This document shows positions 36,661 through 51,100 of a stretch of 64,000 nucleotides of DNA, piece by piece. Positions within the stretch are counted from its first letter, which is position 1; each line of letters opens with the position of its first letter. The notes below the pieces were generated by a model. The model was not told the origin of the DNA. It saw only the letters and a list, made by a program, of their open reading frames with translations, and searched no databases. This stretch comes from Amyelois transitella (taxonomy: Eukaryota; Arthropoda; Insecta; Lepidoptera; Pyralidae): NCBI RefSeq assembly GCF_032362555.1, contig NC_083535.1, forward strand, positions 11,842,001-11,906,000, given 5' to 3'. A program made the translations under genes and the position numbers.

Positions 36661-39499
36661 TATGTACGAGTATGAGAAAATTTTATACATTATCATCTAC
36701 TGATATTATAAATGTGAAAGTTTTTAAGGATAAAAGTCGGTGTGGGTGCGTGGTTGTTACTCACGCAAACTCTGCTAGACGTATTTTGATAAAATTTATA
36801 AACAGGTAGAACATATAATAGTTAATCCCGAAATTCTAATGGCAGCGACGCAGCTGAGCAGTTCTGTATAAAATGTACCCTATAAGTTTTTCCAGGTTAT
36901 ATTCTACGCTTGTACAAAATTTCGTCAAAATCCGTTCAGTAAATTTTGCGTGAAAGTGTAACAAACACACACACACATCCTTAAAAAGTTTTGCATTTAT
37001 AATATTAGAAGTGAGGAAAGATTAAGCCATTCGGTTCAACGTGAGATTTCAGTATTTTCATAAATGTCGACTATGTCTATCCCGCGGAGGGTAAATACGC
37101 GATATTTGTTTGTATGTACCTAGGTACGTTCACTTAAAAAAATTGTTGGTATCAAGGTATGACATATTTAAGTATAATTTAATTTAAACAAGTTAAACAT
37201 TTATATATATTACATCTCTTTCCATAAGGTAAAGACAGAGGCTACGTCTTTTCACTTGTATAAATGATAATTTTATTTTAATTTTTTTTTCATGAGGTGG
37301 GACTAAAAAATCTGTATATGGTCATATATTAAATGGTATAATTCTTACCGAAATCGCTTAATATCATATTTCTAAGAGTAGATTTACTATTTAAAATGCC
37401 ATTATAATATGTCATTGTATCTGATACTGATAAGTGTTATCTTTTAAAACATATCATTTCATTATGTTGATTTAATCTCATTATCTAAATACATTTACGG
37501 GCTGTTGTCTTTGCCAGACTGCGACAGAATGATGGTTATGTATTTTTAAGTTTTGAGTTATTTTTACTTTTTTAAGTCTTTTATTCTGGGTATTGTAACT
37601 TTGGGTGCACTGACTTTACATTAGGTATCTTGGTGTAAAAGATGAATAAGGGGATTAAGGACAGGGGTCAAGTCTGTAAAAAATCCAAAAATGTGTTGAA
37701 ATATTGAAAAGTTTTTGTCATTTTGAGTTTAATACTATCGCATAGACGTGGCTGCGACTACATATATGTTTACCTTTTCGCTTTGAATTAAGTCTGTTAA
37801 AACACAAAGGTACCTACCAACCAACCAAGTAGTTTTTCACATCGTACTTATTCAGTTGCTAATAGATAAGGACTGTCGAATGAAAAAAAAAACTATTTTA
37901 GCGAGACTATCGATAAGAAAATAGAAATAAATTGATTTTCAAAATAGGGAACAAGTTCTCACATAATGACGTCAACGGAACTTTTAATTAAATCTACTGT
38001 CGCTTGCAAAGCGCAAGTGTAAAAGGAGGCGCAGAACAAACTACATTGCGCCTTTTTGCCGGACGTCAATTTACACACTATTCCATTTTTATTTTTTTAA
38101 AGACTTGATTAACTTGTTCGACAGCTTTGCTTTAGTTTCACAACAAACTGCTTCACAAAGGGTAGATAATTTATACTGCATTTAATCGCATCTGCTCAAA
38201 GCCTTCTCGCTAATTGCAGATAAAGGAACGCCAGAAGTTTGTCAAAGGTGCGGGAAACTAGCTGTTAGATGCCAAGTACAAATATTTAAAGGATGTAGAT
38301 GTTCTGAGAAGGAAATTAAACAACTTTCTCACCTACATTTAAAAGGGAAAATTTATAATAAACTGGTCTCGATATACCTCCCTTAAGTTTGTGATGTCAG
38401 ATGTTCTGAATATGGGTTTAGTGGAGTGGACAGGTGTTGTGTTAGGTTTAATGGGTATACATAAAATGAAAACCAACATGGAAAAATTTACTTTAAGGCG
38501 GGAAAAATTACCTTGAATATTTTCCGTGTGGAGGAGACAAGAATATAGTCTGTCTCTTATTAAATAGGCCCAATTTAAAAGAATCATTCGAGGTCCCTTG
38601 AACTTGATTTTAATGCCTCTAGATTGGTTATATATTTTAATGGCGATAAAGAGAATAAGTAATTATGTATGTAAAAAGTAAACTTCTAATTATACATTAA
38701 TACGTTGGCAATAGGAAATTAAACCCTTATCAGTATTACTACTCAGTGATGATAAGAAAATATTGGTGGAAAATTAAACTTTATTTTTATAAGTGAAGAG
38801 TGCACATTTGACATTTAGAATTTTTTGTCTGTCTGTATGTATATACAGGCGTATATTTGTACAAAAAAATTGCTTCTTTTGTTCTATCCATTCCAGCCTA
38901 AAATACTAAATGTACGGACAAAATATTTTTACTGTTTTATTACATCTATAGATTGGGATCTAAAGAATCAAATGTTCTCCCGACCAAATCGCTTGGGAGG
39001 ATAATTGATGATGATATTTATATCAATCTTAATTCATATTTAATATTGCCACTAGATAAACTACATACTTTTAGTATGAACCTTATTTAATAACTATATT
39101 GTTGGCGTATATTATGGTACCCTTGGTATATAGGTACCTACTATTATTTCTATAGCGTTATATTCCGTTTGTGATATAATCATAGATTTAAGTATATATA
39201 ATTACTGATATAATTATTGTTTTGTAAATATTTTTTCATCAAAATTATGGAATAAATTTTATTTGTACTGTAATTTTGTTTTATTTTTCTAGTTTTTGCC
39301 CACGATGGAACATCCTTCTTCCTCCTGGCGTTAGTTTTGGTTGCGTCTTCACCTGACTGGAGAAGCCAAGTGTTCGCTTGTGAGTGTGACCAGCAATCCT
39401 GGACCAGATAAGTCAGTTTTTACATGAAGCGAGTCCCGTTTTTGTAACCTTTATATTCAACTTGTCCCATACATTTATTTCCTGAAGAAACCGTGTAAG

Positions 39500-39900
39500 A
39501 CGAAAAGAAGGCGATGGGCTAGCAACCGGTCACAATTTGAATCTCAATTCTATCATTAAGCTGAATAGCTGAACGTGGCCATTCAGTCTTTTCAAGACTG
39601 TTGGCTCTGTCTTCCCCACAAGGGATATAATAATAATAATAATAAATATTTATTGTCTCACCATAATCACAAAAAAGTTTACAAAAATAACTTAATTGGT
39701 AGGTATTACGAAAAAGGATTATGGTGGGTTGATACCTAAACTAGGAAGTATCCTGTATCTTAGGATATCAACCCTCCACCCCATTAAATGTATAAATAAA
39801 AAAAAACAGACTTACATAATTTTACAAACAATGTGATTAAAAATTTAAAACTACCCTAACACCAATTTTATAATATAGACGTGACCATATGTATGTATAG
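39500..39900 (+). repeat. family A copy split by another repeat
   Basis: 39500-39626 and 39877-39900 are one family A copy; the word GATATAGACGTGACC is broken after GATATA. The 250-bp insert (39627-39876) starts with (TAA)n and contains AAATATTTATTGTCTCACCA, resembling a minus-strand retroposon tail. Confidence 0.75.
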
Positions 39901-42372
39901 AAACCGTGTAGGTTTCCTTAAGATACTTACCTCACCAGTAGTCAATTAAAATTTTGTGTGTGGCTCAGAAAAGAAATAAAATTTAAGTTAAATGGCCGCA
40001 GTAGGATTTCAACATGTGCATTCAGGCTTAATTAGTCGGGTATAACAATTCCACCATCGACGCTTTTCTCTAGAATAACTTCATTCCTGTATTTGAAACT
40101 CAATTGGACAATAAAGATAATTCGTGTTGTGTATTCAATACGCATCGTTATTTAGATTAATAAAATCTAAATCGCCATTACCGTTTTACGTATCTACTTA
40201 AAGGAACGCCATCTACTTGAAAAGTATGTAGCTTATTGCTTTTGGTAAGTAATATAGATGTCGCCACAGACTAGCAATCTTTAAACCAACTAATGGCGGC
40301 AACTCATATTATAAATACGACAGTAAATTTGCTGCCTCTTCACGCTATATCTACTGAACCAATTTTCATGAAATTTTGCATGTAAAGAGTCTGGAGAAGG
40401 ACACAGCTTTCATCTCGGTAAAAAATAAAGTACCAATGGCATTATTTAAGGTGGCGCTAAATTTCCACGGGCGAACCGGAATTCCTTTGTAGGTGGGACT
40501 TAATATGCGCGGGCTAAATACCAGCTTTTTAAATCCATTTAAGTAAGTACTTTTGGTCAAACTTAGGATTGGAATAGATTGGTTGCAATTAAACTAATAA
40601 GGCTTCTTTATACTCTGTGCTAACATCTCTATCATAGGCGTGTACCTACCTACACAATTACTCTTCCAACTATTTCTCTTCCAGTTTGTGCCTCAGAAAA
40701 TTCTAATAGAACACGGTCGCTAGGCACAGAATGCGGCAGAGTACAACATGACATATGTACTAAGTACATACCTACTGAATTTTTCCCTCAAAGTGACATT
40801 CGTTTACCCATCTACGAGAATCTGGCATCTGTGACGAATGGATCAATTTACACCAAAATGACAAATTTACTAATATTTTATTTCGATCGCGTGTTGATTT
40901 GCGAATAAAGGGATAAAATTCTTAAATTAAGGGAAAATAAAAACGGTTTAAGTATCAATAGTTTATTACATAAATTATAGCCAAGCTTACATTTACGATT
41001 TAAAACTGTCCTAAGTTTTATTTCTATAATAATTCTGTATACGACGCAAGGCGCTTGAATCGAAGGACCAAGTTGACAACCTCGCAAACTCTATATAAAA
41101 AAAAAACTTATAAATAAATCTAACGTCGTTCTATGTTTTACAGTAATTAGGCTATGATTGGTGTTACTACATTCAACTATACCAGTTACAATATTAGCTC
41201 TTAACTCGCGAAAGCAACTTTATAGCTAATTGAATTATTTATTATTTTAACATCAGACAATTATACTTGAAATGTTACTTCTTATCAATTTTACTGTATC
41301 TGAAGAAATTTGCTATATATTTCTAAAATAAATAGCACACTAGACAAAGAAAACAATCTCTGTGTGCAAAATAGTTAACTAAATAAATACAATTTTGCCT
41401 AATGTTAAAAATTATGGCATAAACCTGGGAATATCACAAAATATCTTTTAATCTTTTACGTATAATATTTCAGTAGTCTATATTTAATCAAATAATTGGA
41501 AATTTTTAGTATGCTTAATAAATAAAATTATTGGATGCATACTGGGTCAAAGATATGAAACCAATTTAAATTGGTAAAAAAGTAATATTAATGTTTGTTC
41601 TATTTTTAAAATATTTTTATTTACACATGCAACCCAATCAAATAAACAAAATATTTTTTTTTGAAAAAGATTCTACAACTGCAAACACAAATAGTGTGTA
41701 TATAGTTTGAAAATGTTATAAATTACTATTGATTTTGTCGGATTCACATTTGATTTACAAGGCTAAAAAAAATGGATTGTAGTCATAAATGAAAAGGATT
41801 TTAAAATTAAAAAAAATGCTTATAAACGTTCTGCGAATAGGCACCGGTTCAAAGACAGGCAAGTTATTGCTTTTGGCGACAGATTATTATCGGGACTACA
41901 ATTTAATTTTCAAAATCACATTTACAAACACTCCCATTGACAAAAAATGACCAATTCATGTAATAAATATAATTATAAAGCATTCGTTCCATTTTACCAC
42001 GGAATTTGTATTTAAAAACAGTGTAATAAATTGTTCTCCAGAAAAATATTTTAATGAAAGAAGTGGCCACATTGGTGAGATTTAATATTCAAAAAATGAA
42101 TTAATTTCATATGAATTTTCAGATTACAGATAAACCTTTTTAAATTAACATTTGAGTGAGATCCGTCGTGGGGTATTACGAATTCATCTCTGCACCTTTT
42201 ACTAAAGTGGATTAACTGAAATCACTTGCTTCAATTATAATATTTCTCATGTAGGAATTTAAAGTAACTTTATTTTAAATACAATTTTATGATAAAATAT
42301 TTTTATTTGCAAAACAATATTGCATAAATTGGCCAATTTCGCTTAATTTTGTGACAGACATTTCAATACTCA

Positions 42373-42627
42373 AAATAAATAAATATAAATATAAATATAT
42401 ACGGGACAAATTACACTGATTGAGTTAGCCTCGAAGTAAGTTCGAAACTTGTGTTACAAGATACTAACTCAACGATACTATATTTTATAATAAATACTTA
42501 TATAGATAAACATCCAAGACCCAGGACAATCAGAAAAAGTTCTTTTCTCATCATGCCCTGACCGGGATTCGAACCCGGGACCTCCGGTGTCACAGACAAG
42601 CGTACTACCGCTGAGCCACAGAGGCCG
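42373..42627 (-). repeat. tRNA-headed SINE (family B), best copy
   Basis: Read on the minus strand it begins ACGGCCTCTGTGGCTCAGCG, with box A (TGGCTCAGCGGTAG) and box B (GGTTCGAATCC) of a tRNA-like RNA polymerase III promoter. A body follows (GTCCTGGGTCTTGGATGTTT) ending in an AT-rich tail. The anticodon-stem region does not pair well, so it is a SINE and not a tRNA gene. Other copies: 1396-1560, 12510-13650 (split), 36233-36382, 56578-56905 (split, plus). Confidence 0.85.
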
Positions 42628-43239
42628 TTGTATTATAAAATACTGGACTTTCGACTTAAATAAATAAATATTTGCTATTTTACAGCTTCTCCGACCAAGT
42701 ATCAAAAATCTTATTTATAATTTTATTCTTATTTCATAATTACAACATGCTTTCCGTACTAGCTAACATACATCGAATATGTTCTCAATTAATTACATAA
42801 TATACTATAGCAATATGAAATATGAGATTTAACCGGTGATGTAAATATTATATTTATTTAAAGGTACAATTGTGGTGTTTAATGTTTATCGTGATTATGG
42901 AAGATCTTATTCTATTCAAATAAAAAATCCAATCTGTGTTTATATTGATAAAATAAACCAAAATAACTACAAAATAATCTAAATCGATATTAATGTGGCA
43001 CATATTTGTATTGTGTATGAACTACCTTCAGCTCGGTGTCTAATGGCAATGAACTAAAATTACATGCATGCATATATGTATCTCGTAATTTGCTGCTTTG
43101 AATGCGTGAATGAGTTTTTGGAGGGATTGGAAAGGCAAAAAAAGCTAGGTGCTTTCCTGCAGTGCCCATGGAAACAAGCTCTGGAAATTTGGCATTTTTA
43201 ATTTTTTACGGTCTTACGTTTAATAAAACATATTTCAAA

Positions 43240-43580
43240 TTATCTTCTTCCTCCTGGCTTTAGTCCCAATTGCATCCTCACCTCTCTGGTGAAGAGCACG
43301 GGGTATGCCTACGACATGGATCCTAGATTGGGTGAGTCAGGTTTTTATACGAAGCGACTCCCATCTGACCTCCGCTACCTTTGCAGGTACCATGGTACCA
43401 TGCAGGTACCATCTGAATGTGCAGGTTTCCTCACGATATTTCCTTCGCCGTAAGAGCATCGGTTAGCATTCAAACTAATGTACACAACTTTGAAAATAGA
43501 GGCTGAGATGGGATTTGAAACTGTGAATTTCTGCGCATCACGCATTTTAATCGGGCACCTGACCTATTTGACCACCGACA
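43240..43580 (+). repeat. family C repeat, long copy
   Basis: Contains all landmarks of the 2515-2880 copy plus the 3' part (TGGGATTTGAAACTGTGAAT, then CTGACCTATTTGACCACCGA). GGTACCAT is triplicated at 43386-43410. Confidence 0.75.
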
Positions 43581-46500
43581 TAACATGAAGTGTTTAAAAT
43601 GCAACATCCTAATGGAACGTAAGTCCGGATCACGCTGAAAAGGCAAAAATTGCCAGCTGAAGTTACGTAAGACATTATAACTACACTGAAGTCGTAAAGG
43701 AAACCGGGAGTGACAGTAATTACACACAAGATTGGCACGTAATGAATAGGGGAGCTTGATGCAAGCACTGAAGGAGCCTTCATTACAGGTTCTGCGGGTT
43801 ATTAGACAGGAGACACCCGTCATCTTTTGTGCAAACAGTAGTTTAAAAATGCCATTGGATTTTAGACAATGGACAAACGCAATTAAATGTGCCCCGTATG
43901 TGAAAGTTGACAGGAAGACTTTAAAATAAGGTAACCTAATTTGAAGCCACTCTGCTGGGGTAATTACGATGCAGTATCAGAGGAAACATCAATTAAAAGT
44001 CATGTTGGGAGGATAAAGTTAGAAATTGTTTGTGTAACGAGAGAAATTTGTGAATGTAGTTATGATTTTCGTGTTCGGCCGTGCTTCAAAATAAAACCGA
44101 AAGCAGCTCACTGATTAAAATATCTCACGGTCCCTTTGCACTCGTTTCGATAGGAATATCTATTCGGGCTCAAAATAACAAAACATTTTTAGCAATGCTT
44201 AGATAAAAGATTATAAACACTGTTGAAAATTATTCTAAGAATATAATAATTATATTTAAGATATTATAAATAGTTTTATAACTTGAGCATACAGGTCAAG
44301 ATTTTAAATATTAGAGCCATAAGGCTAGTCTAGTTCGGATAGAATTGCAAATTTTTCTTGTACCTATTTTAAATGTAAATTCGACACATTCTAAAGAAAG
44401 TCTTAAAAAGACATACGAATAATTGGTTTAAAGCGTTCTCATTTAAAAAATGCAAATAAGGCAGGAGACAATTTAATCTGTCATGCAAGCCTTTAGTCAC
44501 ATACGTAAGAGATACAAGAAAAACTGGCCTAATGCAAGGTCGGAACGACGGCAAAAGATATACCAATTTAAAAAAAAATGTCTACCTGCTCTATTTATCA
44601 GGTAGGTAAGACAAATACAACGGTACTTCAAATTTTTTTAAATAATAATTTTACAACCTTAGCACATGAAAATAACGGATGTTTTACTTTTTATTTTTAA
44701 CTAATATCGAATCATAGCTTGTCAGATGAGGAAATGAAAGTATTCCTTGAAATAAACTATTCTAAAATTAAATCCCCAATAATTACTATGCAATAAGAAG
44801 CACTCAAATGTAGTAACTTTAAAAAAGGTTAAGAACATTCTCGACTTATCGAAAACATGAAAGGATGTCTTATCTATACGATTAGTAGTTATTACTGGGT
44901 ACTGATAATAAATTGATGTTGCAAGGAATGAATGAGCAATACGATAAACCCAACTATTATTTTACCGCTCAGAGTGTTATTTCAAAAAAATTATTCTCTG
45001 AAATTTAACTATAAATTAAATAAGTCATTCCTATTACATATAATTCAAATTCGTTAGTAGCTGACGTGGACTCACAGATCAAGGTACGACTATCATAGGA
45101 ATCACGCCTAAATCTAGAATTTCTCTCGCATTTCCTCGTAAAAAAAACTATATTTAATATATATAAATTACAGTCAGATCAGGCATTATTTTTATAAATG
45201 TCACATGATTTTTATATTTTGTGATACAACGGATTAAACTAAATTTTCAATATTTTTTATCTTTACTTGACAATCGTCATCATTTCGTTAAGTTTTAAAA
45301 TGTTGAAACTTATTCAGTGCCAACTTCATTCTAAATATAACTAGCTCATTGGAAAGTTTTCAAGAAATGAGAGACATAGAAAAACTTATATTAACATGAA
45401 CGCTGAGAAAACAACACCCCATTTAAATGTAGTAGCGTAAAAACCGGATTTAGAATGCGTAATTACATTTCTGTCCTAAGGTTGCGAATGTAAGCTCGTT
45501 CTGTATAAAGGAAAGCTTAATAAGTATTTCATCAAAGGTCTTAGCAGCATTATCCCTGATTAGTGAGTACGAGTAATTTATATTTAATCAGAAAGTATGT
45601 TAACTAGATAATATAAATGCACGAGATTTACTTGCAGACTATGAAAAGGTCAATCTAGTTTGACGTACAAACTGCATAATACATTACAATGTAAACTTGA
45701 TGAATCTGTGCCCAACAAAACTATTGTAATTCTGCGTGAGGTCGTCTGAAAACGTTACAACTCGTATATAAAGAGTCGTCATCAGTCGTCTTGCAATGGA
45801 CTTTATACGACTATAAAATCATGATGACAAAATGATTTAATGAGCAAGTAAAATTGTAAAAAAAATAATAATAATAAATACACCCGTTTTGCGTCACATT
45901 AAGTTTCAATTTACACTGACCTATAAAAAGTTACCGTATATATAATGACAGCTCATGCATTGTACTACTTTATTTTTTGTCAACTAGGTATTTATTTGGC
46001 TATTATAATGTTACGTTTCCAGATATATTAGGTATGCTCAAGTTTCTCTGTTACAGCAGAGTCAAATGTGTTGTCATAATGAGCCCTTTCTAAGATAATT
46101 TCCGCAAAAATTGTAAAATGTCGCGTGAGTAAAATGACTCAGTCTAACTTGACAAAAAGTTGATTGCAGCCACATATTTTTAAAATTACCTTGTCACATC
46201 CGCAAAAAACACGAACATTATAATATATACATGATCGCTTCAAGCATTTTATAATTCGGTCGCTTAGCATACAACAATCGCAAAGCAGATTTTTAAATTA
46301 TTAAAAGAAGCGAAGCACTTATTATACTATATTGGCATTTCCGAAGGCGTCGGGCGCAGGAAGCGGCGCCAGAGCAGAAGGCTTTGATTTGTACGGCGGT
46401 CGTAATTGCGTGTGAACTGTATCATACAAACCTATATGATACAAAATACACGCCTTCGACTACGCTTTGCCTCCGGCCCGTGTAAGCCTTAGAGATTTGC

Positions 46501-48199
46501 ACACTAACAAAGCGAGTTATATAATGGCATTTTAGACGTGTGCAAAACTGTAAATGATTTTTTTAAACTAAATAGGATAATATAAATGATCTATAAATTA
46601 ATTTTTATTTACGCTAATACCAAAAAATGTACACCGATAGAGTAAATGATCCTCAAAAATGGTCGTTTATGATATGAATGTGGCGATGTTGTCATTAAAC
46701 TGTCGATTAAAATTTTGTAGTAATTTTTTTATGATATACTAATACTGGGAAATTAACTGGGAATTCATTTAATTCTGGTGATCATTTACTATATTTGATA
46801 GTAATTTTTGGGGGCTAAATTGAACTACATCCATTTGTAGTTATTTAAACATAAGTCATATAAATGATATTAATTCTACATTCATATTGAAGTTAAGAGG
46901 ACGGTACAAAACTAAATTAACATTAAAGTAAAATAAATAAAGTTGCTTTCTTAATAATTTTAAAGCTTATACATTATACATTTGATCATTATTTGTTTGA
47001 AGTTATTGAAGAAAAGTTTGTATACCAACTTTTTTTCAATCTGTTAAGGAAGGATGTTGTGGTATTAAGTTTAAGGGTATATTGCATTTAAAATAAGATT
47101 TACAGTCAGCTTTTTATTTACATGCAGGGTCGAAACGTTCCAAAATATGCGTTAAAATACAACACAAATATAAATTCATAATTAAGTACCTAAATCACAT
47201 TGGCAGTACGATTTATATGTTAAAAACAAGGACATGAGTATTTGACACTTAATTATTAAATTACCTTGTTAGATAGTTTTATAAAAAATCGAGAATCATC
47301 ACGAATATACAAATAACTACTTCTCCAAAATTGGCTAGCTACATTTATAACTCTTAGTTTTTACAAAATGTTATAAATTTTCCATTGTGATTATGGCATG
47401 CAGGTATGAAGTAATATGACTTTAGAAAAAATAATTCACTGCCAAATTAAAAAAAAATTAGTTAATTACCATGGTGGGCATGGTCAAACATGATTACTGA
47501 AAATTTATTATGGACAGACAAATGTCAAAATAAAAAAAAACTTATACTCCTCAGAGTAATAAATAGTTAAGTACACATGCTTTGTATATTACTTCATATC
47601 TGCCAAATCTTCAATTAATAATCTTATAATAAAATTAAAATCCAGTCAATCACCTCAATATTATGTTAACTTACATCTAAAATAGCAATAAATGTAATTC
47701 ACAATAAAATGTGTAACAAAACGATAAACTATAAAATAATAATCACATTTGAATTAGCAGCCATCTTTTTTCTTGAACACTGGTTCGGAAGTTATCATTT
47801 TCAGTATAAATGCAATTTTTGAGATTTTAGTTACTTTTTGTCATTTGTACAAATAAAAAATAGATAGTGTAAGATTATAAACTATATGGCTCTGTAATTC
47901 GTTGTATTTTGTATGTATACATCACTTAAGCTTTTCTATAGAAGAATTTTAAACATGTTCTAGTCATTTAGGCCGGTAATAAAGATTCAATGTATTTGGG
48001 AAGTATACTAAATTATAATTGTACAATAAGAAATACAACAGAATATGAACAGCCTACAATAATTCACTTTTCAGTAAGTTAAATCAGTTAAGCACTTTGT
48101 CCATGTCAAAATCCAATCATGGAAGTCTTTTTAAAAAAATATACAAGCTGTTCAACACATTTTCTTGTCATTGCTCTGGTTTATATCACTTATTTCCAC

Positions 48200-51100
48200 T
48201 CACACCAAAAAGCCGTAAGGGCCACTGACGCGAATATGCGCGCGCATACTTTGCACGCTATTCATGATCTTCTTTTGGTGGCCCACGAGTGTGACACCAA
48301 GAGCTGCCAACTGATGCACAGTCAGGTCGACCACAGCATCCATATCTGTGATACCCGCCGCCCGGAATTTCTCTATATACCTCGACATCTTGATGCACTC
48401 CAGCCACTCCTCTACTGACGAAAATTGCACCAGATCTGGTGTATCGCCGGCTAGAGGGTCCGCTGAACGATTCTGAGCTATTTTCCGCAAGGTATCAGGG
48501 CACCTGATGAGTTTGTCTAAGGTCGTAACAATGCTAGAGAATGTCGGTCGGTGTGTACGCTCTTTCTGCCAACAGTCCAGCATAAGTTGGTAAACAGCTT
48601 CGGGGCAATCCATAGGGGCCGGGAGGCGGTATCCTTTCTCTATCGACTTTATCACATCCTGGTTACTCCAGTTCCAGTAGGGTCGCTCGCCAAAGCTCAT
48701 CACCTCCCAGCAAACGATACCCATAGACCACACGTCGCTGGCTGATGTGAATTTCCTAAATGCGATAGCCTCTGGCGCAGTCCATCGCACCGGGATTTTG
48801 CCGCCGCGCGTCGTGTACGCACCATCTGCTGTAGATTCTATTTCGCGCGATAGCCCAAAGTCAGCTATCTTGCAAACAAGTTGAGAATTCACAAGTACAT
48901 TGCGAGCGGCGAGATCGCGGTGTATGTAATTCATTTCAGAGAGATATTGCATTCCTGTGGCGATGCCGCGCAGCATTCCCACAAGTTGTAGGACACGGAA
49001 TTTGCCGTCGTTCGCTCGCAGGAACGTGTCTAGCGATCCGTTCTCCATGAATTCAGTAATTATCATTATGGGATTGCACTTAGTAACGACACCCTGTAAA
49101 AATATAACATTGGGATGTTCGAATTGACCCATTATAGACGCTTCTGCTAAGAAGTCTCTTCGCGCCCGCTCTGTCGAGCCCGGCTTTAGTGTTTTTATCG
49201 CGACATCTATTTCCTGCCCGCAACTGGCCGGCACTTTTAGCTTTCCTCGGCAAACATCACCAAACTCACCGCCGCCGATAATTGCTTCAATAGTGATGCA
49301 AGATGCGTCAATTTCTCGAGCAAATTCCCTCACTGCTTGGTTGGGATCTTCGTATGTGTGTGGGTCTATGTAGGTGCGAGAACCAGTGCCAGCGAAAAGC
49401 GGTGTCGTTGCGTTACTGCTGGTCTTTGCAGGTCTTTCTGGACCAGTGTAAACTTCGCCATTTCTGTAGTTGAGTGCATTGCAATCATTTGGCTGCTTCT
49501 TGTCGCATTCGTCATCGGCACGCGAACGTAAAAAGAGGACGGTCACAATGATGGCAACCACGCATATGACTACTACTGCAACCATTACTCCTGCTACTAA
49601 TCTTACTTGAGCACCTTCTTCTTCACCCACAAAGGTTGTTTCGGGCACTGTGTTTGTAGTATGAGCATAAACAATCCCACTAAATTCACCCCAACCGCGT
49701 TTCATCTTGGCTCTTACTCTAATACCATACTCAGTATCTTTTTTCAGACCAGTCATAATTGCATGTGGCTCTTTGGTTATCTTCAACGTAGTATTTGCTC
49801 CTTTCTCCAGATTGTCTTTTGGGAAGCATTTAACCTCATAACTTTCAATAGCATCATCTGGGTCTGTTAAATCAATAGGGGGTGGATTCCAAGAAAGGGA
49901 TATCTTGTCACTATCTACATTCAATACTCTCAATTTTGATACAACACTGACAACTGAGGCTTCAGTAATAGCTGTTATTTCAACTTTCTTTGGGGGCTCC
50001 CCAGTCAATTCTGTGACTCCATTCTCTGCAAATACTTGAAATTTATACTCCGTTACTGGATCCAGACCTATTATTGTGACTCGAGTGGTGTTAAGTCCGG
50101 AAGCAGCTGGTTTATACTCTGCACTTGGTCCGCAATTAGAACAGTGTACCCTGTATGTGACATCATTACGGCCACCAGTTTTGTGTGGCGGTTGCCATGT
50201 AAGCGATATTGAAAATTGGTCAGCAAATGTTACAGTCAAATTATCTGGAGCTGATGGGGGTTGTGTACATGGTATATCTTTAGGGTCATTTTTAGCTCTA
50301 TAAAATCCAGGTACACATTTGCATTCAGCTGCAGCATAAGCTGTTGACTTTGAGTAGTCAGGACATGGTATGCAAGGGTCATCACCTGTGTGGGATTTAA
50401 ACTTGCCCGGAGGACATTCTTTGCATATTTGGTTATGATGGTCAGATTCAAAACCAGCCCGGCACTTGCAGGAACCACTGGGAAGGGTCCATTTACCATC
50501 ACCTTTGCATAAATAGACAGGAGCTGCCTCACCTGGTGCTATCTCAGCATTCTCCACACAAGTTCCATTCGCTTGCTCAATTACAGTCACTTCTCTTCCA
50601 GTTGGAGTAGCCGGAAACCTTGCAAAATTAACAGTAACTTCGGGACAGGTGATATAATACACCTTGACAGCCAAAATAGAAATACAGGCTCCTTGATCTC
50701 TAAATGCAAAGTACACACCTTTTTTGGTGACTGCTATGCTCTTCACTTCCGTATTTATATCCACTTCAGAATTAGTATTGAATCTGCCTTCACCTGCTGC
50801 AATTCGACCCACCAACTTGTAGGTCTCGGGCTCCCACGGCGGCTGTTCGCGGGTGACCACGTCGAACTCATAATACAATAGGCTGAATGTCTCCTTACAA
50901 CTCAAAGCATTTCCAGGGAATAGAGAGCAGTCACGGATTGTAAACTTGATCTCTATGTAAATTCGGTTTGCGTTCCTTCTCTCGATGAAAGGCGTCCACA
51001 GCCAGTTGTTAACGTTGTTGTGTGCTACGTCGCAAACAACGTAAGATCTCCAATTGATTTGTTTCTCGAAGTTGGTGTAGGATTCTTCCAGCCATCCTAA

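Larger units (their letters stand above)
36661..48199. other. intergenic region, no gene seen
   Basis: 36.7-40.6 kb is a patchwork of old repeats (for example an RTE-like end at 36690-37015 and family E at 37910-38070). 40.6-48.2 kb is AT-rich and repeat-poor except for SINE B at 42373 and family C at 43240. The part near 48 kb is probably the 3' UTR of the Eph gene (minus). No exon was supportable on either strand. Confidence 0.5.

Noticed and set aside
42540..42627. A tRNA gene (box A and box B visible on the minus strand)
   Set aside because: The anticodon stem does not pair, and the same unit with a common body recurs in several copies, so it is a SINE head.
43470..43823. 117-codon minus-strand open frame
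   Set aside because: Its first half lies in repeat family C and the rest shows no family features.
50236..50881. Other open frames inside the Eph gene on both strands
   Set aside because: Shadows of the long receptor frame, which carries all conserved motifs.
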